From: Hahella sp.
GTDB lineage: Bacteria; Pseudomonadota; Gammaproteobacteria; Pseudomonadales; Oleiphilaceae
Direction: 5' to 3'
Assembly: GCA_028280065.1 (NCBI GenBank)
Contig: JANQMN010000004.1
Location: 1-64,000, forward strand
Length of the DNA stretch: 64,000 bases
Part shown: positions 36,250 through 44,671 of the stretch, in pieces
Position numbering within the stretch: the stretch's first letter is position 1
How the letters are laid out: the number at the start of each line of letters is the position of its first letter
Program-made: the position numbers and the translations under genes
Notes under the pieces: model-generated
Told to the model about the DNA's origin: nothing
The model's input: the letters and a program-made list of their open reading frames with translations, nothing else
Databases searched by the model: none

Positions 36250-37420
36250 GGGCGCCGTGCTCCCCCAGACTCATGACATACTGGACAAAAATGCCGTTGT
36301 TGATATCGTCAAAGCCATCTCCCGACTGGTGGGTATACTGCAGTCGAATCGTGGAAAAGTGCGAATGCGAGTATGAGACCATTATGTCTGTTTCCTGCAA
36401 GGATTGACTATGGAAGTGATCTCCATGGGGCTGGCGCAGGTCGACTTCACCGTAACGCACACCGGCGGACCATTGAGGCGCAAACTGCCAGACAGCCGAG
36501 GCGTACCAGCCTTCATGAAAATCATCATCGTCGGCATACTCGTTTAGGTCATCGACATAGAAGTATTCGGCACTGAGTTCGATCTGCTGTTGCCGGTTAT
36601 TCCCCCGTGGCGCCCATTTCCAGACCAGATCGAACACAGACATATTGCCGCCGTAGTAGTTCAATCCATGGCTGTGGCCAGCATGATCATGATCATGGTC
36701 GTGGTCATGCCCCTCACCTTCCTCTTCCTCCACGGCAGGAGAACGGTTCTTCATGTAAGACAGTCCCGCCTGCCAGCTTTGTGAGATCGAGAGATCGCCG
36801 CCGACTTTGGTACTCAGGGTATACAAGCCAACTCCATCGTCCGTATCCGATACCTGATCGCCCTGTAAGGCTTCTGCGCTAACCTGCCAGTAGAAGTCGG
36901 TGGGTAATGTCACTCCCAGCTGGACCCCGTCATCATAATAATGGCTGCCGAGCAGTGCCCGGTAAACGGCTGGCCGTGTGGAAAAACTGTCGTCATGGGT
37001 ATGTCGGCTATTGAGGTAGCCAATGTTGGAAAGAAAGCGGCCCGCTTTCACTTTCAAACCATACCCGAGACCCGTCGTACGAAGAAAAGCTTCTTCCAGA
37101 GCCAGCTCCGTTTCCCCATCATGACTATCGAAAACCGTGGTTAACCGACCGATGAACAGATCATCAATCGGTGCGCCCAGCGAAAGCTCGTTGTGGCCGG
37201 GCACAAAGCCCGGCCCTCCATGACCCAACGCCATTGACTCCTGAACATACAACCCATCGAGCACCACACTGATATCCGGGTTCAACTCTTTGGCATGCAG
37301 GCTGGCGCTGCTTAACAACAGCGAAGCCATCAGGCCAACAACCCAACTCAAACTGTGACTCGCCTCGATTAGTGGATTCTTATCGCCCGGATACTGTTTA
37401 CTCATGGTCATGGTCTTCAT
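36239..37420 (-). CDS. Outer-membrane beta-barrel protein with histidine-rich loop (zinc-operon porin)
   Basis: The 393-residue product has a hydrophobic export signal around residues 26-42 ending SLHA, alternating barrel-strand patterns, a DHDHDHDHAGHSH loop in the middle, and ends in phenylalanine, as outer-membrane barrels do. It lacks a TonB box and plug domain, so it is porin-like rather than a TonB-dependent receptor. It overlaps aztD and the solute-binding protein gene, so it is part of the zinc-import operon and could admit zinc through the outer membrane. Family not recognised more precisely. The start could be the ATG at 37405 instead of 37420. Confidence 0.75.
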   Translation of the reverse strand: MKTMTMSKQYPGDKNPLIEASHSLSWVVGLMASLLLSSASLHAKELNPDISVVLDGLYVQESMALGHGGPGFVPGHNELSLGAPIDDLFIGRLTTVFDSHDGETELALEEAFLRTTGLGYGLKVKAGRFLSNIGYLNSRHTHDDSFSTRPAVYRALLGSHYYDDGVQLGVTLPTDFYWQVSAEALQGDQVSDTDDGVGLYTLSTKVGGDLSISQSWQAGLSYMKNRSPAVEEEEGEGHDHDHDHDHAGHSHGLNYYGGNMSVFDLVWKWAPRGNNRQQQIELSAEYFYVDDLNEYADDDDFHEGWYASAVWQFAPQWSAGVRYGEVDLRQPHGDHFHSQSLQETDIMVSYSHSHFSTIRLQYTHQSGDGFDDINNGIFVQYVMSLGEHGAHEF

Positions 37421-38696
37421 GGTCGTGATCAGCCAAGCCCATCCAACTCAGTCCGGACGCCGCAAAATCGAGCGAAAAAGTACGTCCGACCGCACCTTCT
37501 TCATAATCCACTTCTAAAATACGTTGGTTATCGACATCCAGGACGTAGAGCATGTGGCTTGCCGTTGAGGCAGCAACGTATACGGATCCAAGGTCGGAAC
37601 TTGATACGCTTACCGCATTTGGGCTGTCCCAACTACCCTCGGTATCCCAGAGATACAGCATTTCATCATCCCCGAGGACCCAGAAGAACTCGCCACTTGG
37701 CGTAAAATTCCGGGCCAGACTAGTGACGCCGTCACCAAGCATCAGTTCCTGATAGCTCACCTCACCCTCTTCAACTACCGTGGCAAACAATTGCGAACCG
37801 GCTCTGGTCACCAGCGCTTCAACATCGTGATGCCCGTAGACCGTGCCAATACGGCTGTCTTCACTCATTGATTCCGGGTTGCCGAGTTTTGTGGCCACAT
37901 AGTCGCCATCGTGAAGGTCGATGGCGAGAATCCCGTCGGAACATCCGAAAACCAACACTTCATGGTTGTAACCCGCGCCATGCAATCTCGGGCATTGCGC
38001 ATCGTAGCGTTCTTCAAATGTCGCGAGACCGTCAGAAACTGAATAGCGCTCAACCTCGGCCGGCAGGGTGGTATCGGTAATGCCGGCATCCCGGTAGGTC
38101 ACGAACAACTGCCCATCGATTAGCTTTGCCACACCGTGCATGTTGTTTTCACGATTGAGCTCAATTTCCGTTTCTCCGGCACCAACCCCGGAAGCCGTAA
38201 GAACGGTAACACTGGAAACATTCGCATCATCGCCATCGTTAAATAAAACCGCGCTGGATTCACCGGTTTCAAAATGCGTCGGCTTGACGCCGCTTAAGGT
38301 AAAATCGAGCATGCTCGGCGCTTGGGCATAGTCATGCAAATGGTCACCGTGATCCTCGGTATATAAACCACCGTCTATAAATGACACCTTATTATCATCA
38401 CGCTGCACCACGGCAGTGTAGCGATTTCCCGGCACCGGGTAGAGCCTTGGTGTGGAGCCGCTGATCGCAAAGCTTTCAAGTTCCGATCCATCATCCAGAT
38501 CCAGCACTTTCATGACCATGGCATCAGAATCATAAACTGCCAGTCTTCCATCAGATTCAATGTGAATATCGGTATGTTCGTCATCATCATTCGAACTACT
38601 GCCACCACAAGCACCGAGTAGTGAAGCTATTAGTAGAGTGGTTCCGACAAAGACTGATTTTTTTATTGGAAATTGAGGTTGTTTAGGATGATTCAT
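37398..38696 (-). CDS. aztD: AztD-like periplasmic zinc chaperone, lipoprotein form
   Basis: The 432-residue product has a lipoprotein signal with lipobox LLGAC (Cys30), followed by an acidic/His motif (DDDEHTDIHIES) and a beta-propeller built of repeats such as GRLAVYDSDAMVMKVLDLDDG. The C-terminus ends DHDHEDHDHE. AztD proteins are periplasmic propellers that hand zinc to the AztC solute-binding protein; the partner-like gene lies two genes downstream. Here the chaperone is probably membrane-anchored and leads the operon. A Zur box lies 50 bp upstream. The assignment rests on propeller composition, histidine motifs and context. Confidence 0.8.
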   Translation of the reverse strand: MNHPKQPQFPIKKSVFVGTTLLIASLLGACGGSSSNDDDEHTDIHIESDGRLAVYDSDAMVMKVLDLDDGSELESFAISGSTPRLYPVPGNRYTAVVQRDDNKVSFIDGGLYTEDHGDHLHDYAQAPSMLDFTLSGVKPTHFETGESSAVLFNDGDDANVSSVTVLTASGVGAGETEIELNRENNMHGVAKLIDGQLFVTYRDAGITDTTLPAEVERYSVSDGLATFEERYDAQCPRLHGAGYNHEVLVFGCSDGILAIDLHDGDYVATKLGNPESMSEDSRIGTVYGHHDVEALVTRAGSQLFATVVEEGEVSYQELMLGDGVTSLARNFTPSGEFFWVLGDDEMLYLWDTEGSWDSPNAVSVSSSDLGSVYVAASTASHMLYVLDVDNQRILEVDYEEGAVGRTFSLDFAASGLSWMGLADHDHEDHDHE

Positions 38697-38745
38697 GGTT
38701 TTCTATTCCTGCTCTATTGCTCATAGGGTTGAATGACTATCTCTC

Positions 38746-38763
38746 GATATGTTGCAACATCTC
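38746..38763 (-). promoter_or_regulatory. Zur box before the aztD operon
   Basis: Read on the plus strand as GATATGTTGCAACATCTC, it contains the perfect palindrome ATGTTGCAACAT and matches 14 of 18 reference positions. It lies 50 bp before the minus-strand aztD start. Confidence 0.72.
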
Positions 38764-38798
38764 ATTTGCTACCAGTTCCAAAGGTAGCCGGCTAATCA

Positions 38799-38825
38799 CC
38801 CAAAAGCCGTTTGGTGACTTTTGGG
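38799..38825 (-). terminator. Hairpin between znuA2 and the aztD promoter
   Basis: CCCAAAAG (38799-38806) and CTTTTGGG (38818-38825) form a perfect eight-base-pair stem 11 bp beyond the znuA2 stop. No long T run follows, so termination is probable but not certain. Confidence 0.5.
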
Positions 38826-38835
38826 CTGAACCCAC

Positions 38836-39909
38836 TCACTTTTTACATTGGTTTAGGCTGGCAATCATTGCATTCAGCAACGCGGCGTAATGGCCCTGCC
38901 CGGTTTTGATTGCTGAACCTAGGGGATCCATGACACCAATGGTGCTAACGGAGGACTTCTCAAAGACCGCACGGACGAGATCGGAGTTATATTGTGGTTC
39001 TGAGAATACGCAAGTAACACCAAGCTTGGCGACGGTATTTCTGATTTCTGCAATGCGTGCCGGGCTAGGATCGGATGCATCGCCCAATGAAATTGACCCC
39101 GATGCAGCCAACCCGAACCGACGTTCAAAATATTGGTAGGCGTCGTGAAATACAATGAACCTGATTCCCTCTAGCTTCTTCGCCTGCTGTTCGATGGAGC
39201 CAATCAGTTTGTCGAGTTTTGCAATGGTTTTAGCCGCGTTTTGTTTGTAAACAGAGGCATTGCCCGGGTCTACTGCTGACAGCGCTTTCGCAATATGCTC
39301 TACCCATACTTTGGCATTCACCGGATCTAACCAGGCATGGGGGTCATGTCCTTCATGGTCATGGTGATGGCCGTGATCGTCATGGCCTGCATGTTTATCA
39401 TGATCATCGTGGTGCTCGTGATCGTCATGGCCTGCCTGTTTGTTATGGTCGTCATGCTTATCATGGTCGTGGTGATGGTCATGATCGTCCTGGTCCGCAG
39501 GTTTATCATGGTCATCATGATCGGAATGGCCGTCATGATGATCATGGCCTTCAAATGTCGCACCTTCGCGATAGTCGTATCGGGTTGTACCCGCGAGCCC
39601 CAGCATTTCAACTTTGGTCGCAGAACCGGCGATATTATCGAGGGACTTTTCGAGCCAGGGCGTCAGTCCTTCACTGATCCAAAAAACAAGCTGTGCCTCT
39701 GACAACGCTCTAGCTTCTGAAGGCCGCATTGAATAACTATGCGGAGACGCGCCGGATTGAATAAGAAGTTTCGGCGTTCCGACGCCATCCATGACCTGAG
39801 AAACAAGGGAATGCAGTGGGGCTATATCCGCGACAACTTTGGCAGTAGCAGATGCCCAAAAAGAAAAACTAAACAATAGCAGTGTACTGACTGCAAGAAC
39901 TTTACGCAT
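38836..39909 (-). CDS. znuA: Zinc ABC transporter solute-binding protein ZnuA2
   Basis: From the ATG at 39909 the product has 357 residues: signal peptide MRKVLAVSTLLLFSFSFWASA, VADIAPLHSLVSQVMDGV, ASPHSYSMRPSEARAL, a long His/Asp loop of roughly 85 residues, then HAWLDPVNAKVW, IVFHDAYQYFERRFG and CVFSEPQYNSDL. It resembles ZnuA1 closely outside the loop but lacks the FEWAG-FTEH domain. An in-frame reading reaches 39966 but would spoil the signal peptide. It is divergent from znuCB, sharing a Zur box, and is the expected partner of that transporter. Confidence 0.95.
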   Translation of the reverse strand: MRKVLAVSTLLLFSFSFWASATAKVVADIAPLHSLVSQVMDGVGTPKLLIQSGASPHSYSMRPSEARALSEAQLVFWISEGLTPWLEKSLDNIAGSATKVEMLGLAGTTRYDYREGATFEGHDHHDGHSDHDDHDKPADQDDHDHHHDHDKHDDHNKQAGHDDHEHHDDHDKHAGHDDHGHHHDHEGHDPHAWLDPVNAKVWVEHIAKALSAVDPGNASVYKQNAAKTIAKLDKLIGSIEQQAKKLEGIRFIVFHDAYQYFERRFGLAASGSISLGDASDPSPARIAEIRNTVAKLGVTCVFSEPQYNSDLVRAVFEKSSVSTIGVMDPLGSAIKTGQGHYAALLNAMIASLNQCKK

Positions 39910-39973
39910 GAGAAGCTCCTTTGTGCCAAGTTGCAAGCTGGCATCGAGGCGTAGTGGTATGGGCAATAAAACT

Positions 39974-39991
39974 GTTATGATGTAACATATC
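39974..39991 (-). promoter_or_regulatory. Zur box between znuA2 and znuCB
   Basis: The minus strand reads GATATGTTACATCATAAC, identical to the box at 18199-18216 (16 of 18). It lies 65 bp before znuA2 and 72 bp before znuC and could control both. Confidence 0.85.
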
Positions 39992-40062
39992 CTATTTTAA
40001 AATATTGATTCAATCAATGACTCTTTACCTGTGTATTTACCTGAGAACTTGGAAACCATTCG

Positions 40063-40794
40063 ATGCTGATTAGCTGTAATTCATTATCGGTACATCTAGG
40101 AAAGCGCAGCATTCTCCGAGACATTTCATTGACGGTTGAGCCGGGAGAAATCGTAACCATCATTGGTCCCAACGGTTCCGGTAAAACAACCTTATTGCGG
40201 GCCATGATCGGTGCTGTCGCACCCAGCGCAGGACAACTGATCAAAGCACGAGGGCTGACGCTGGGGTATGTGCCGCAAACCCTTCACGTCGACGAAACCC
40301 TGCCCATGACGGTTGGCCGTTTCATGCGCCTGCCTAAACGTGGGTCAAGGGTTGAAATCGATACAGCACTTTCTCAAGCCGGTATTCCCGGCCTTGAAAA
40401 GCAACAAATCATGTCGTTATCCGGCGGGCAGTTCCAACGACTGTTGTTAGCCAAAGCGCTATTGGGCCACCCCCAACTTTTGCTGCTGGATGAACCAACG
40501 CAAGGATTGGATCATCGTGGGTCGGCAGATTTCTACCATCAAATTTCTATGGTGAGAGACGAAATAGGCTGCGCCATTGTCATGATAAGTCACGAACTTC
40601 ATGTAGTGATGCGTAAGACCGACCGTGTCATCTGCCTCAACGGTCATATTTGCTGCGAAGGCAAGCCGGAAACCGTCAGCAATTCTCCCGAATACCTGTC
40701 GCTGTTCGGTCTGGATGGCGATAACGAATCTGCCATCTATCTTCACCATGGTCACCATCGCTATAGCCATAACGGAGCTACCCACCGTGCTTGA
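40063..40794 (+). CDS. znuC: Zinc ABC transporter ATP-binding protein
   Basis: The 243-residue ATPase has Walker A IGPNGSGKTT (34-43), the signature LSGGQFQRLLLAKALLG, Walker B LLLLDEPTQGLDH and the H-loop MISHELHVVM, as in ZnuC. It energises zinc import with ZnuB and a ZnuA protein. The C-terminus carries a short metal-binding tail (YLHHGHHRYSHNGATH), typical of ZnuC. It is the only ATPase for two permeases in the window. The stop overlaps the GTG start of znuB by 8 bp. Confidence 0.95.
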   Translation: MLISCNSLSVHLGKRSILRDISLTVEPGEIVTIIGPNGSGKTTLLRAMIGAVAPSAGQLIKARGLTLGYVPQTLHVDETLPMTVGRFMRLPKRGSRVEIDTALSQAGIPGLEKQQIMSLSGGQFQRLLLAKALLGHPQLLLLDEPTQGLDHRGSADFYHQISMVRDEIGCAIVMISHELHVVMRKTDRVICLNGHICCEGKPETVSNSPEYLSLFGLDGDNESAIYLHHGHHRYSHNGATHRA

Positions 40795-41611
40795 CGATTT
40801 TTTAGTACGCGCCACGTTGGCCAGCATAGGTGTGGCGCTTGCTGCAGCGCCTTTGGGATGTTTTATCGTCTGGCGACGGATGGCGTATTTTGGGGATGCA
40901 ACCGCACACGCTGCGGTTTTGGGTGTCGCTTTATCTTTAACGCTTTCGATGCCTATTTTTACGGGCGTCTTAATAGCTGCATTAGCCATGGCAGTAGCCG
41001 TGACAGCACTTAGCGGGCGGGGGTTCGCCATGGATACGCTTTTGGGTGTCATGGCCCATACATCCCTAGCAATCGGTCTGGTTGCCGTATCCTTTTTATC
41101 CGGTGTCAGAATCGATCTGATGTCCTATCTTTTTGGCGACATTCTGGCTGTCGGTAAAACGGATCTGATGGTCATTTGGGGCGGTGCAACTGTGGTCATT
41201 ACCCTGATGACCGTCCGCTGGCCAGGCTTGCTGCTTTCCACACTCAACCCGGATCTTGCGCTTGCCAACGGATTTAACCCAAAACGAGAACAAATGATTC
41301 TAACGATCGCCCTGGCGATTGTGGTCGCTGTAGCTATAAAGGTTGTTGGCGTCTTGTTGATCGCCGCCATGCTGATTGTCCCGGCAGCAACCGCGAGACC
41401 CTTCAGCCGCACACCTGAAGCGATGGCTATTACCGCCGCCGTTATCGGCTGCATTGCGAGTGTGTCCGGACTCAAGGCCGCATTTGTTTTTGATACCCCT
41501 ACCGGCCCGACCATCGTTTGCATCGCCGCTTTGTTTTTCCTGGTCGGAAATATGGTATGGCGTAGTGTTGGCGTCTTATCTGCTGGGTCAAGGGAATCAA
41601 ATGAAACGTAG
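40787..41611 (+). CDS. znuB: Zinc ABC transporter permease
   Basis: The 274-residue permease has about eight membrane segments and ZnuB motifs: PLGCFIVWRRMAYFGDATAHAAVLGVAL, the LFGDILAV segment and VGVLLIAAMLIVPAATAR. I chose the GTG at 40787 because GGAG lies nine bases before it and the overlap with znuC is then 8 bp; an upstream in-frame ATG at 40748 would add 13 residues unlike family members. It is the channel for ZnuC and most likely for ZnuA2 and ZnuA1. Confidence 0.93.
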   Translation: MLDDFLVRATLASIGVALAAAPLGCFIVWRRMAYFGDATAHAAVLGVALSLTLSMPIFTGVLIAALAMAVAVTALSGRGFAMDTLLGVMAHTSLAIGLVAVSFLSGVRIDLMSYLFGDILAVGKTDLMVIWGGATVVITLMTVRWPGLLLSTLNPDLALANGFNPKREQMILTIALAIVVAVAIKVVGVLLIAAMLIVPAATARPFSRTPEAMAITAAVIGCIASVSGLKAAFVFDTPTGPTIVCIAALFFLVGNMVWRSVGVLSAGSRESNET

Positions 41612-41945
41612 TTATTTTCTTGAGCTTGAACATTACGACCCAACCCTCCCTATAGAACTTGAGGAAGTTATTGCACAGCTGGCGTTTAACGAGCAAGGGC
41701 TAATTCCCGTGATCACCCAAGATGCCACAAGCAAAGAAGTACTCATGTTTGCCTGGATGAACAAAGAATCAGTAAAAAAGACTCTTGCCACCAAGCAAAT
41801 GACCTATTGGTCACGGAGTCGCCAGCGGCTATGGGAGCAACAACAGAATGCTGTGAAAGCTAAAAAATCTTGGTTGCGAATGAAATCTATAATCACGGAG
41901 GCCAAAGTAAGAAATGACTTCACCACTAATTCCAGAAACTTATGA
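41601..41945 (+). pseudogene. hisI: Truncated phosphoribosyl-AMP cyclohydrolase relative
   Basis: An ATG at 41601, overlapping the znuB stop, opens 114 codons. The first 75 match the HisI2 at 14432-14851: IELEEVIAQLAFNEQGLIPV, SKEVLMFAWMNKES and MTYWSRSRQRLW. After LW the match ends in a lysine-rich tail (KAKKSWLRMKSIITEAK) with no DCDGD and none of the metal-ligand cysteines. No frameshift restores them. I read this as a decayed copy that cannot be an active cyclohydrolase; a new role for the N-terminal half cannot be excluded, since the frame is maintained and it lies at the end of znuCB. Confidence 0.75.
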
Positions 41946-42138
41946 GCAATGGCATCACTGTATCACGGTAATATGCCGCCAGCCGTTGACTCCTGAATTT
42001 GTGGATAAACGTATCAAGGCGCTCAATGACCCGAAGGAACATACCACTCAACGTTTTGTCCAGCTTTATGGCGATCAGCAACGCATTCGAACAATACAAT
42101 GGTTCGAGCAGTCGAAGGCCGAGTTAGCGAGTAAATAA
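41914..42138 (+). CDS. Small conserved-looking hypothetical protein after znuCB
   Basis: The 74-residue product begins MTSPLIPETYEQWHHCITVICRQPL... and contains FVDKRIKALNDPKEHTTQRF and IRTIQWFEQSKAE. It overlaps the hisI remnant by 32 bp and follows GGAGG at a good spacing. The tryptophan- and glutamine-rich helical sequence looks like a real small cytoplasmic protein. I do not recognise a named family. Its position at the end of the znuCB transcript suggests zinc-dependent expression. Confidence 0.65.
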   Translation: MTSPLIPETYEQWHHCITVICRQPLTPEFVDKRIKALNDPKEHTTQRFVQLYGDQQRIRTIQWFEQSKAELASK

Positions 42139-42168
42139 ACGGCCTAGCTGACAGCAGCAACGTCTTAA

Positions 42169-42519
42169 CTAGTCCTGAATTTCATAGCGTTCTTTCGCGT
42201 GCGCCACGGCATTCTCTACCAACTCAAACACGTGATGATCGGTGAGACGATAAATAATATGCTTACCTTGTCTTTTCTTAGAAACAAGATTTTCCATTCT
42301 TAAAATCTTTAGTCGTTGGGAAACGGTAGACATCTGCTCCTTGGTTGCCAGCTCTGAAACACAGGCTTCCCCTTCCGACAATATGGTAAGCAGTTTCAAT
42401 CTTTCAGGATCTGCAAGTGCTTTAAACAACTGAGCGGCTTTTTCAAGCGTCTTATCACTCACGTTTGCAATGTTGCGCTGAACCTGGTGCTCGTGGTGCT
42501 CTTCACGTTCAATACTCAT
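42169..42519 (-). CDS. ArsR/SmtB-family metal-sensing repressor
   Basis: The 116-residue product has the winged-helix core KALADPERLKLLTILSEGEACVSELA, recognition helix STVSQRLKILRMENLV, and an alpha-5 metal site. That site reads Asp94, His96, His107 and Glu110, exactly the DxHx10HxxE spacing of SmtB and CzrA zinc sensors. A histidine-rich N-terminus (EEHHEHQ) is present. Such proteins derepress metal-export or storage genes when zinc is high. It is divergent from the histidine-rich protein at 42721, its likely target. Confidence 0.9.
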   Translation of the reverse strand: MSIEREEHHEHQVQRNIANVSDKTLEKAAQLFKALADPERLKLLTILSEGEACVSELATKEQMSTVSQRLKILRMENLVSKKRQGKHIIYRLTDHHVFELVENAVAHAKERYEIQD

Positions 42520-42548
42520 AACATGCTTCGCTTATCATTGGATCATTT

Positions 42549-42693
42549 CATCAATTGATGTAATGAATTATATATGTGAACTCTTCAATTTTCGTTAACT
42601 TATTTTGACTCTGGAAATCTTGGGGCGATGCGAAAAATGAGCGATTGACTCCCAGTTAAAATAGGGTCAGAATACATTTCATTAAATGATGAA
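42549..42693. promoter_or_regulatory. Candidate operators for the SmtB-type repressor
   Basis: CATCAATTGATG (42549-42560) is a perfect palindrome 30 bp before the repressor start. TTCATTAAATGATGAA (42678-42693) is an imperfect one 27 bp before the histidine-rich gene. Both share TTCAT/ATGAA arms. Their placement at both ends of the divergent region suits autoregulation and control of the neighbour. Confidence 0.5.
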
Positions 42694-42720
42694 TTGTTTA
42701 ATCAAGAAAGAGAACAAGCG

Positions 42721-43071
42721 ATGACTAAGTGCACAATTCATGAAAACCACCCTCATCAGCATGGGCCGAACTGCGGTCATACCGCTATCAAACATGAAGA
42801 CCACGTAGACTATCTTCACGACGGCCACCTACACCATGTTCACGGCGACCATGTCGATGAACACAGCCTCCAGGTAACCGCGAATAATCCTGATAACTGT
42901 ACCCAAGGGCACCAATGTAGCGGGCATGATGCCGATCATGTTCATGGGCCAGGATGTGGACACGAAGCCATACCTCATGGCGACCACATCGACTATCTCG
43001 TCGATGGCCATTTACATCATCAACATGACGGCCATTGCGATAACCACGGCCCTGTGGAAATTGTTTCTTAA
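42721..43071 (+). CDS. Histidine-rich tandem-repeat metal-binding protein
   Basis: The 116-residue product consists largely of two repeats, at about 11-48 (HGPNCGHTAIKHEDHVDYLH, then DGHLHHVHGDHVDEH) and 73-110 (HGPGCGHEAIPHGDHIDYLV, then DGHLHHQHDGHCDNHG). About a quarter of residues are histidine, with a cysteine at the same place in each repeat. No signal peptide is present, so it would act in the cytoplasm as a zinc buffer or store. It is divergent from the SmtB-type repressor. I chose the ATG at 42721; an in-frame TTG nine codons upstream is less likely. Confidence 0.85.
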   Translation: MTKCTIHENHPHQHGPNCGHTAIKHEDHVDYLHDGHLHHVHGDHVDEHSLQVTANNPDNCTQGHQCSGHDADHVHGPGCGHEAIPHGDHIDYLVDGHLHHQHDGHCDNHGPVEIVS

Positions 43072-43105
43072 AGAAGCGGACCGGGGGATTGCACTGCTGA
43101 CTGCT

Positions 43106-43348
43106 TCAATCCCCTGTATTTCTCCGTTTTAGTGACTGATTCTCTGGAATATCCGTAATTGCATCGGCAAACCACTCAGAGGCTTTTGCTGCGGCGATAT
43201 CCATAACTAAATCAGGCTCAATCAACTCTAGTTCCATTAGAACAAAGTTATCGTCGACGACTATTTCATCTACCCGTACATATAAAAATGGACGTTGACC
43301 CCTTAGTTCATTTGCTACTCTGAGCATGCATTGAGCGGCATCGGCACC
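43106..43348 (-). pseudogene. C-terminal remnant of an ATP-grasp protein
   Basis: About 80 codons read GADAAQCMLRVANELRGQRP, then FLYVRVDEIVVDDNFVLMEL and ELIEPDL, which is the closing strand-and-loop region of ATP-grasp ligases of the glutathione-synthetase-like type. A stop codon precedes it in frame and no other part of such an enzyme is nearby. An internal ATG at 43327 exists, but the fragment lacks the ATP-binding fold and cannot work as a ligase. Confidence 0.6.
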
Positions 43349-43513
43349 TCATCTTCAAGATCTGCTACTACCTAGCTACCCAAAGTCACTTATACATTGC
43401 TCATCTGATTTGAGGACGCCCCAAGCAGGTTTTCACGAGATCGCACATTAGATTCAGCCGGTGTAAACTTCGGCATAGTCGCTGGCTTTCTCACTCATTT
43501 CAAAGGTTTTTGC

Positions 43514-44566
43514 ATGCGCATAGAAACGGATATTAAACTGGGCTTCAAAGATGTCTTAATCCGGCCGAAACGCTCAACATTGGGCAGTCGCTCGCAAGTC
43601 TCGCTTAATCGCAAGTATCAATTTCGTAACAGCGGTAAGGAATGGGAAGGCGTGCCGATTATCGCCGCTAATATGGACACCGTCGGAACCTTTGAAATGG
43701 CCAGGGAACTGGCCAAACATAACCTGTTAACAGCGGTACACAAACATTATGACGTTGCGCAGTGGCGGAAATTTATGCAGGCAATGTCTGGTGAGGATGC
43801 AGACAATCATTTTATGATAAGCACTGGCTCCTCGGACAACGATCTGGCAAAACTGGAAAGCATCATTAATGAGCATCCGAGTATTCGATTCATTTGCATC
43901 GATGTGGCCAATGGTTACTCGGAAAGTTTCGTGCGGTTCGTTTCCCGCACCCGGGAGAAGTTTCAGGATAAGAACCTGGTTGCAGGTAACGTGGTAACCG
44001 GAGAAATGGTTGAAGAACTCATTCTTTCCGGGGCGGATATTGTCAAAGTGGGCATTGGCCCCGGTTCTGTTTGTACCACCAGAGTGAAAACAGGGGTCGG
44101 CTACCCGCAGCTTTCGGCCGTTATCGAATGTGCGGATGCTGCCCATGGTCTGGGTGGCCATATAATTTCCGATGGCGGCTGCGTTTCCGCTGGCGATGTT
44201 GCCAAGGCTTTTGGTGGAGGTGCTGACTTTGTAATGCTGGGAGGTATGCTGGCCGGTCATGATGAATCCGGTGGAGATTTGGTTGAGAGAGACAATAAAA
44301 GATACAAGAAGTTTTATGGGATGAGCAGTTCAACCGCCATGGAAAAACATACGGGAAGCGTCGCTGACTACCGCGCTAGCGAAGGTAAAACCGTGGAAGT
44401 GCCTTATCGAGGCCCGGTAGAAGAAACCATTAAAGATATTTTGGGAGGTCTTCGCAGTGCTTGCACCTACACCGGTGCCAGGCACCTTAAAGAGCTTAGC
44501 AAACGCACAACCTTTATCCGTGTCTTGGAACAAGAAAACCAGACATTCGGTCAGGAAAAGGCCTGA
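43514..44566 (+). CDS. guaC: GMP reductase
   Basis: The 350-residue product matches Gua[61 protein letters not shown] with the catalytic cysteine, [20 protein letters not shown] and [13 protein letters not shown]. It reduces GMP to IMP with NADPH. It stands alone between a remnant gene and the divergent COG0523 operon. No Zur box is visible before it, so its presence in the island may be incidental. Confidence 0.95.
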   Translation: MRIETDIKLGFKDVLIRPKRSTLGSRSQVSLNRKYQFRNSGKEWEGVPIIAANMDTVGTFEMARELAKHNLLTAVHKHYDVAQWRKFMQAMSGEDADNHFMISTGSSDNDLAKLESIINEHPSIRFICIDVANGYSESFVRFVSRTREKFQDKNLVAGNVVTGEMVEELILSGADIVKVGIGPGSVCTTRVKTGVGYPQLSAVIECADAAHGLGGHIISDGGCVSAGDVAKAFGGGADFVMLGGMLAGHDESGGDLVERDNKRYKKFYGMSSSTAMEKHTGSVADYRASEGKTVEVPYRGPVEETIKDILGGLRSACTYTGARHLKELSKRTTFIRVLEQENQTFGQEKA

Positions 44567-44671
44567 TACCTACATTTTACTTTGCGTGCCTTTCAAAACC
44601 GAATCTTTAGTAAGAGAAACTGGAATGCCAACCCATATTCGTGACTTTTATGATCAACAGTCAATTACTTC

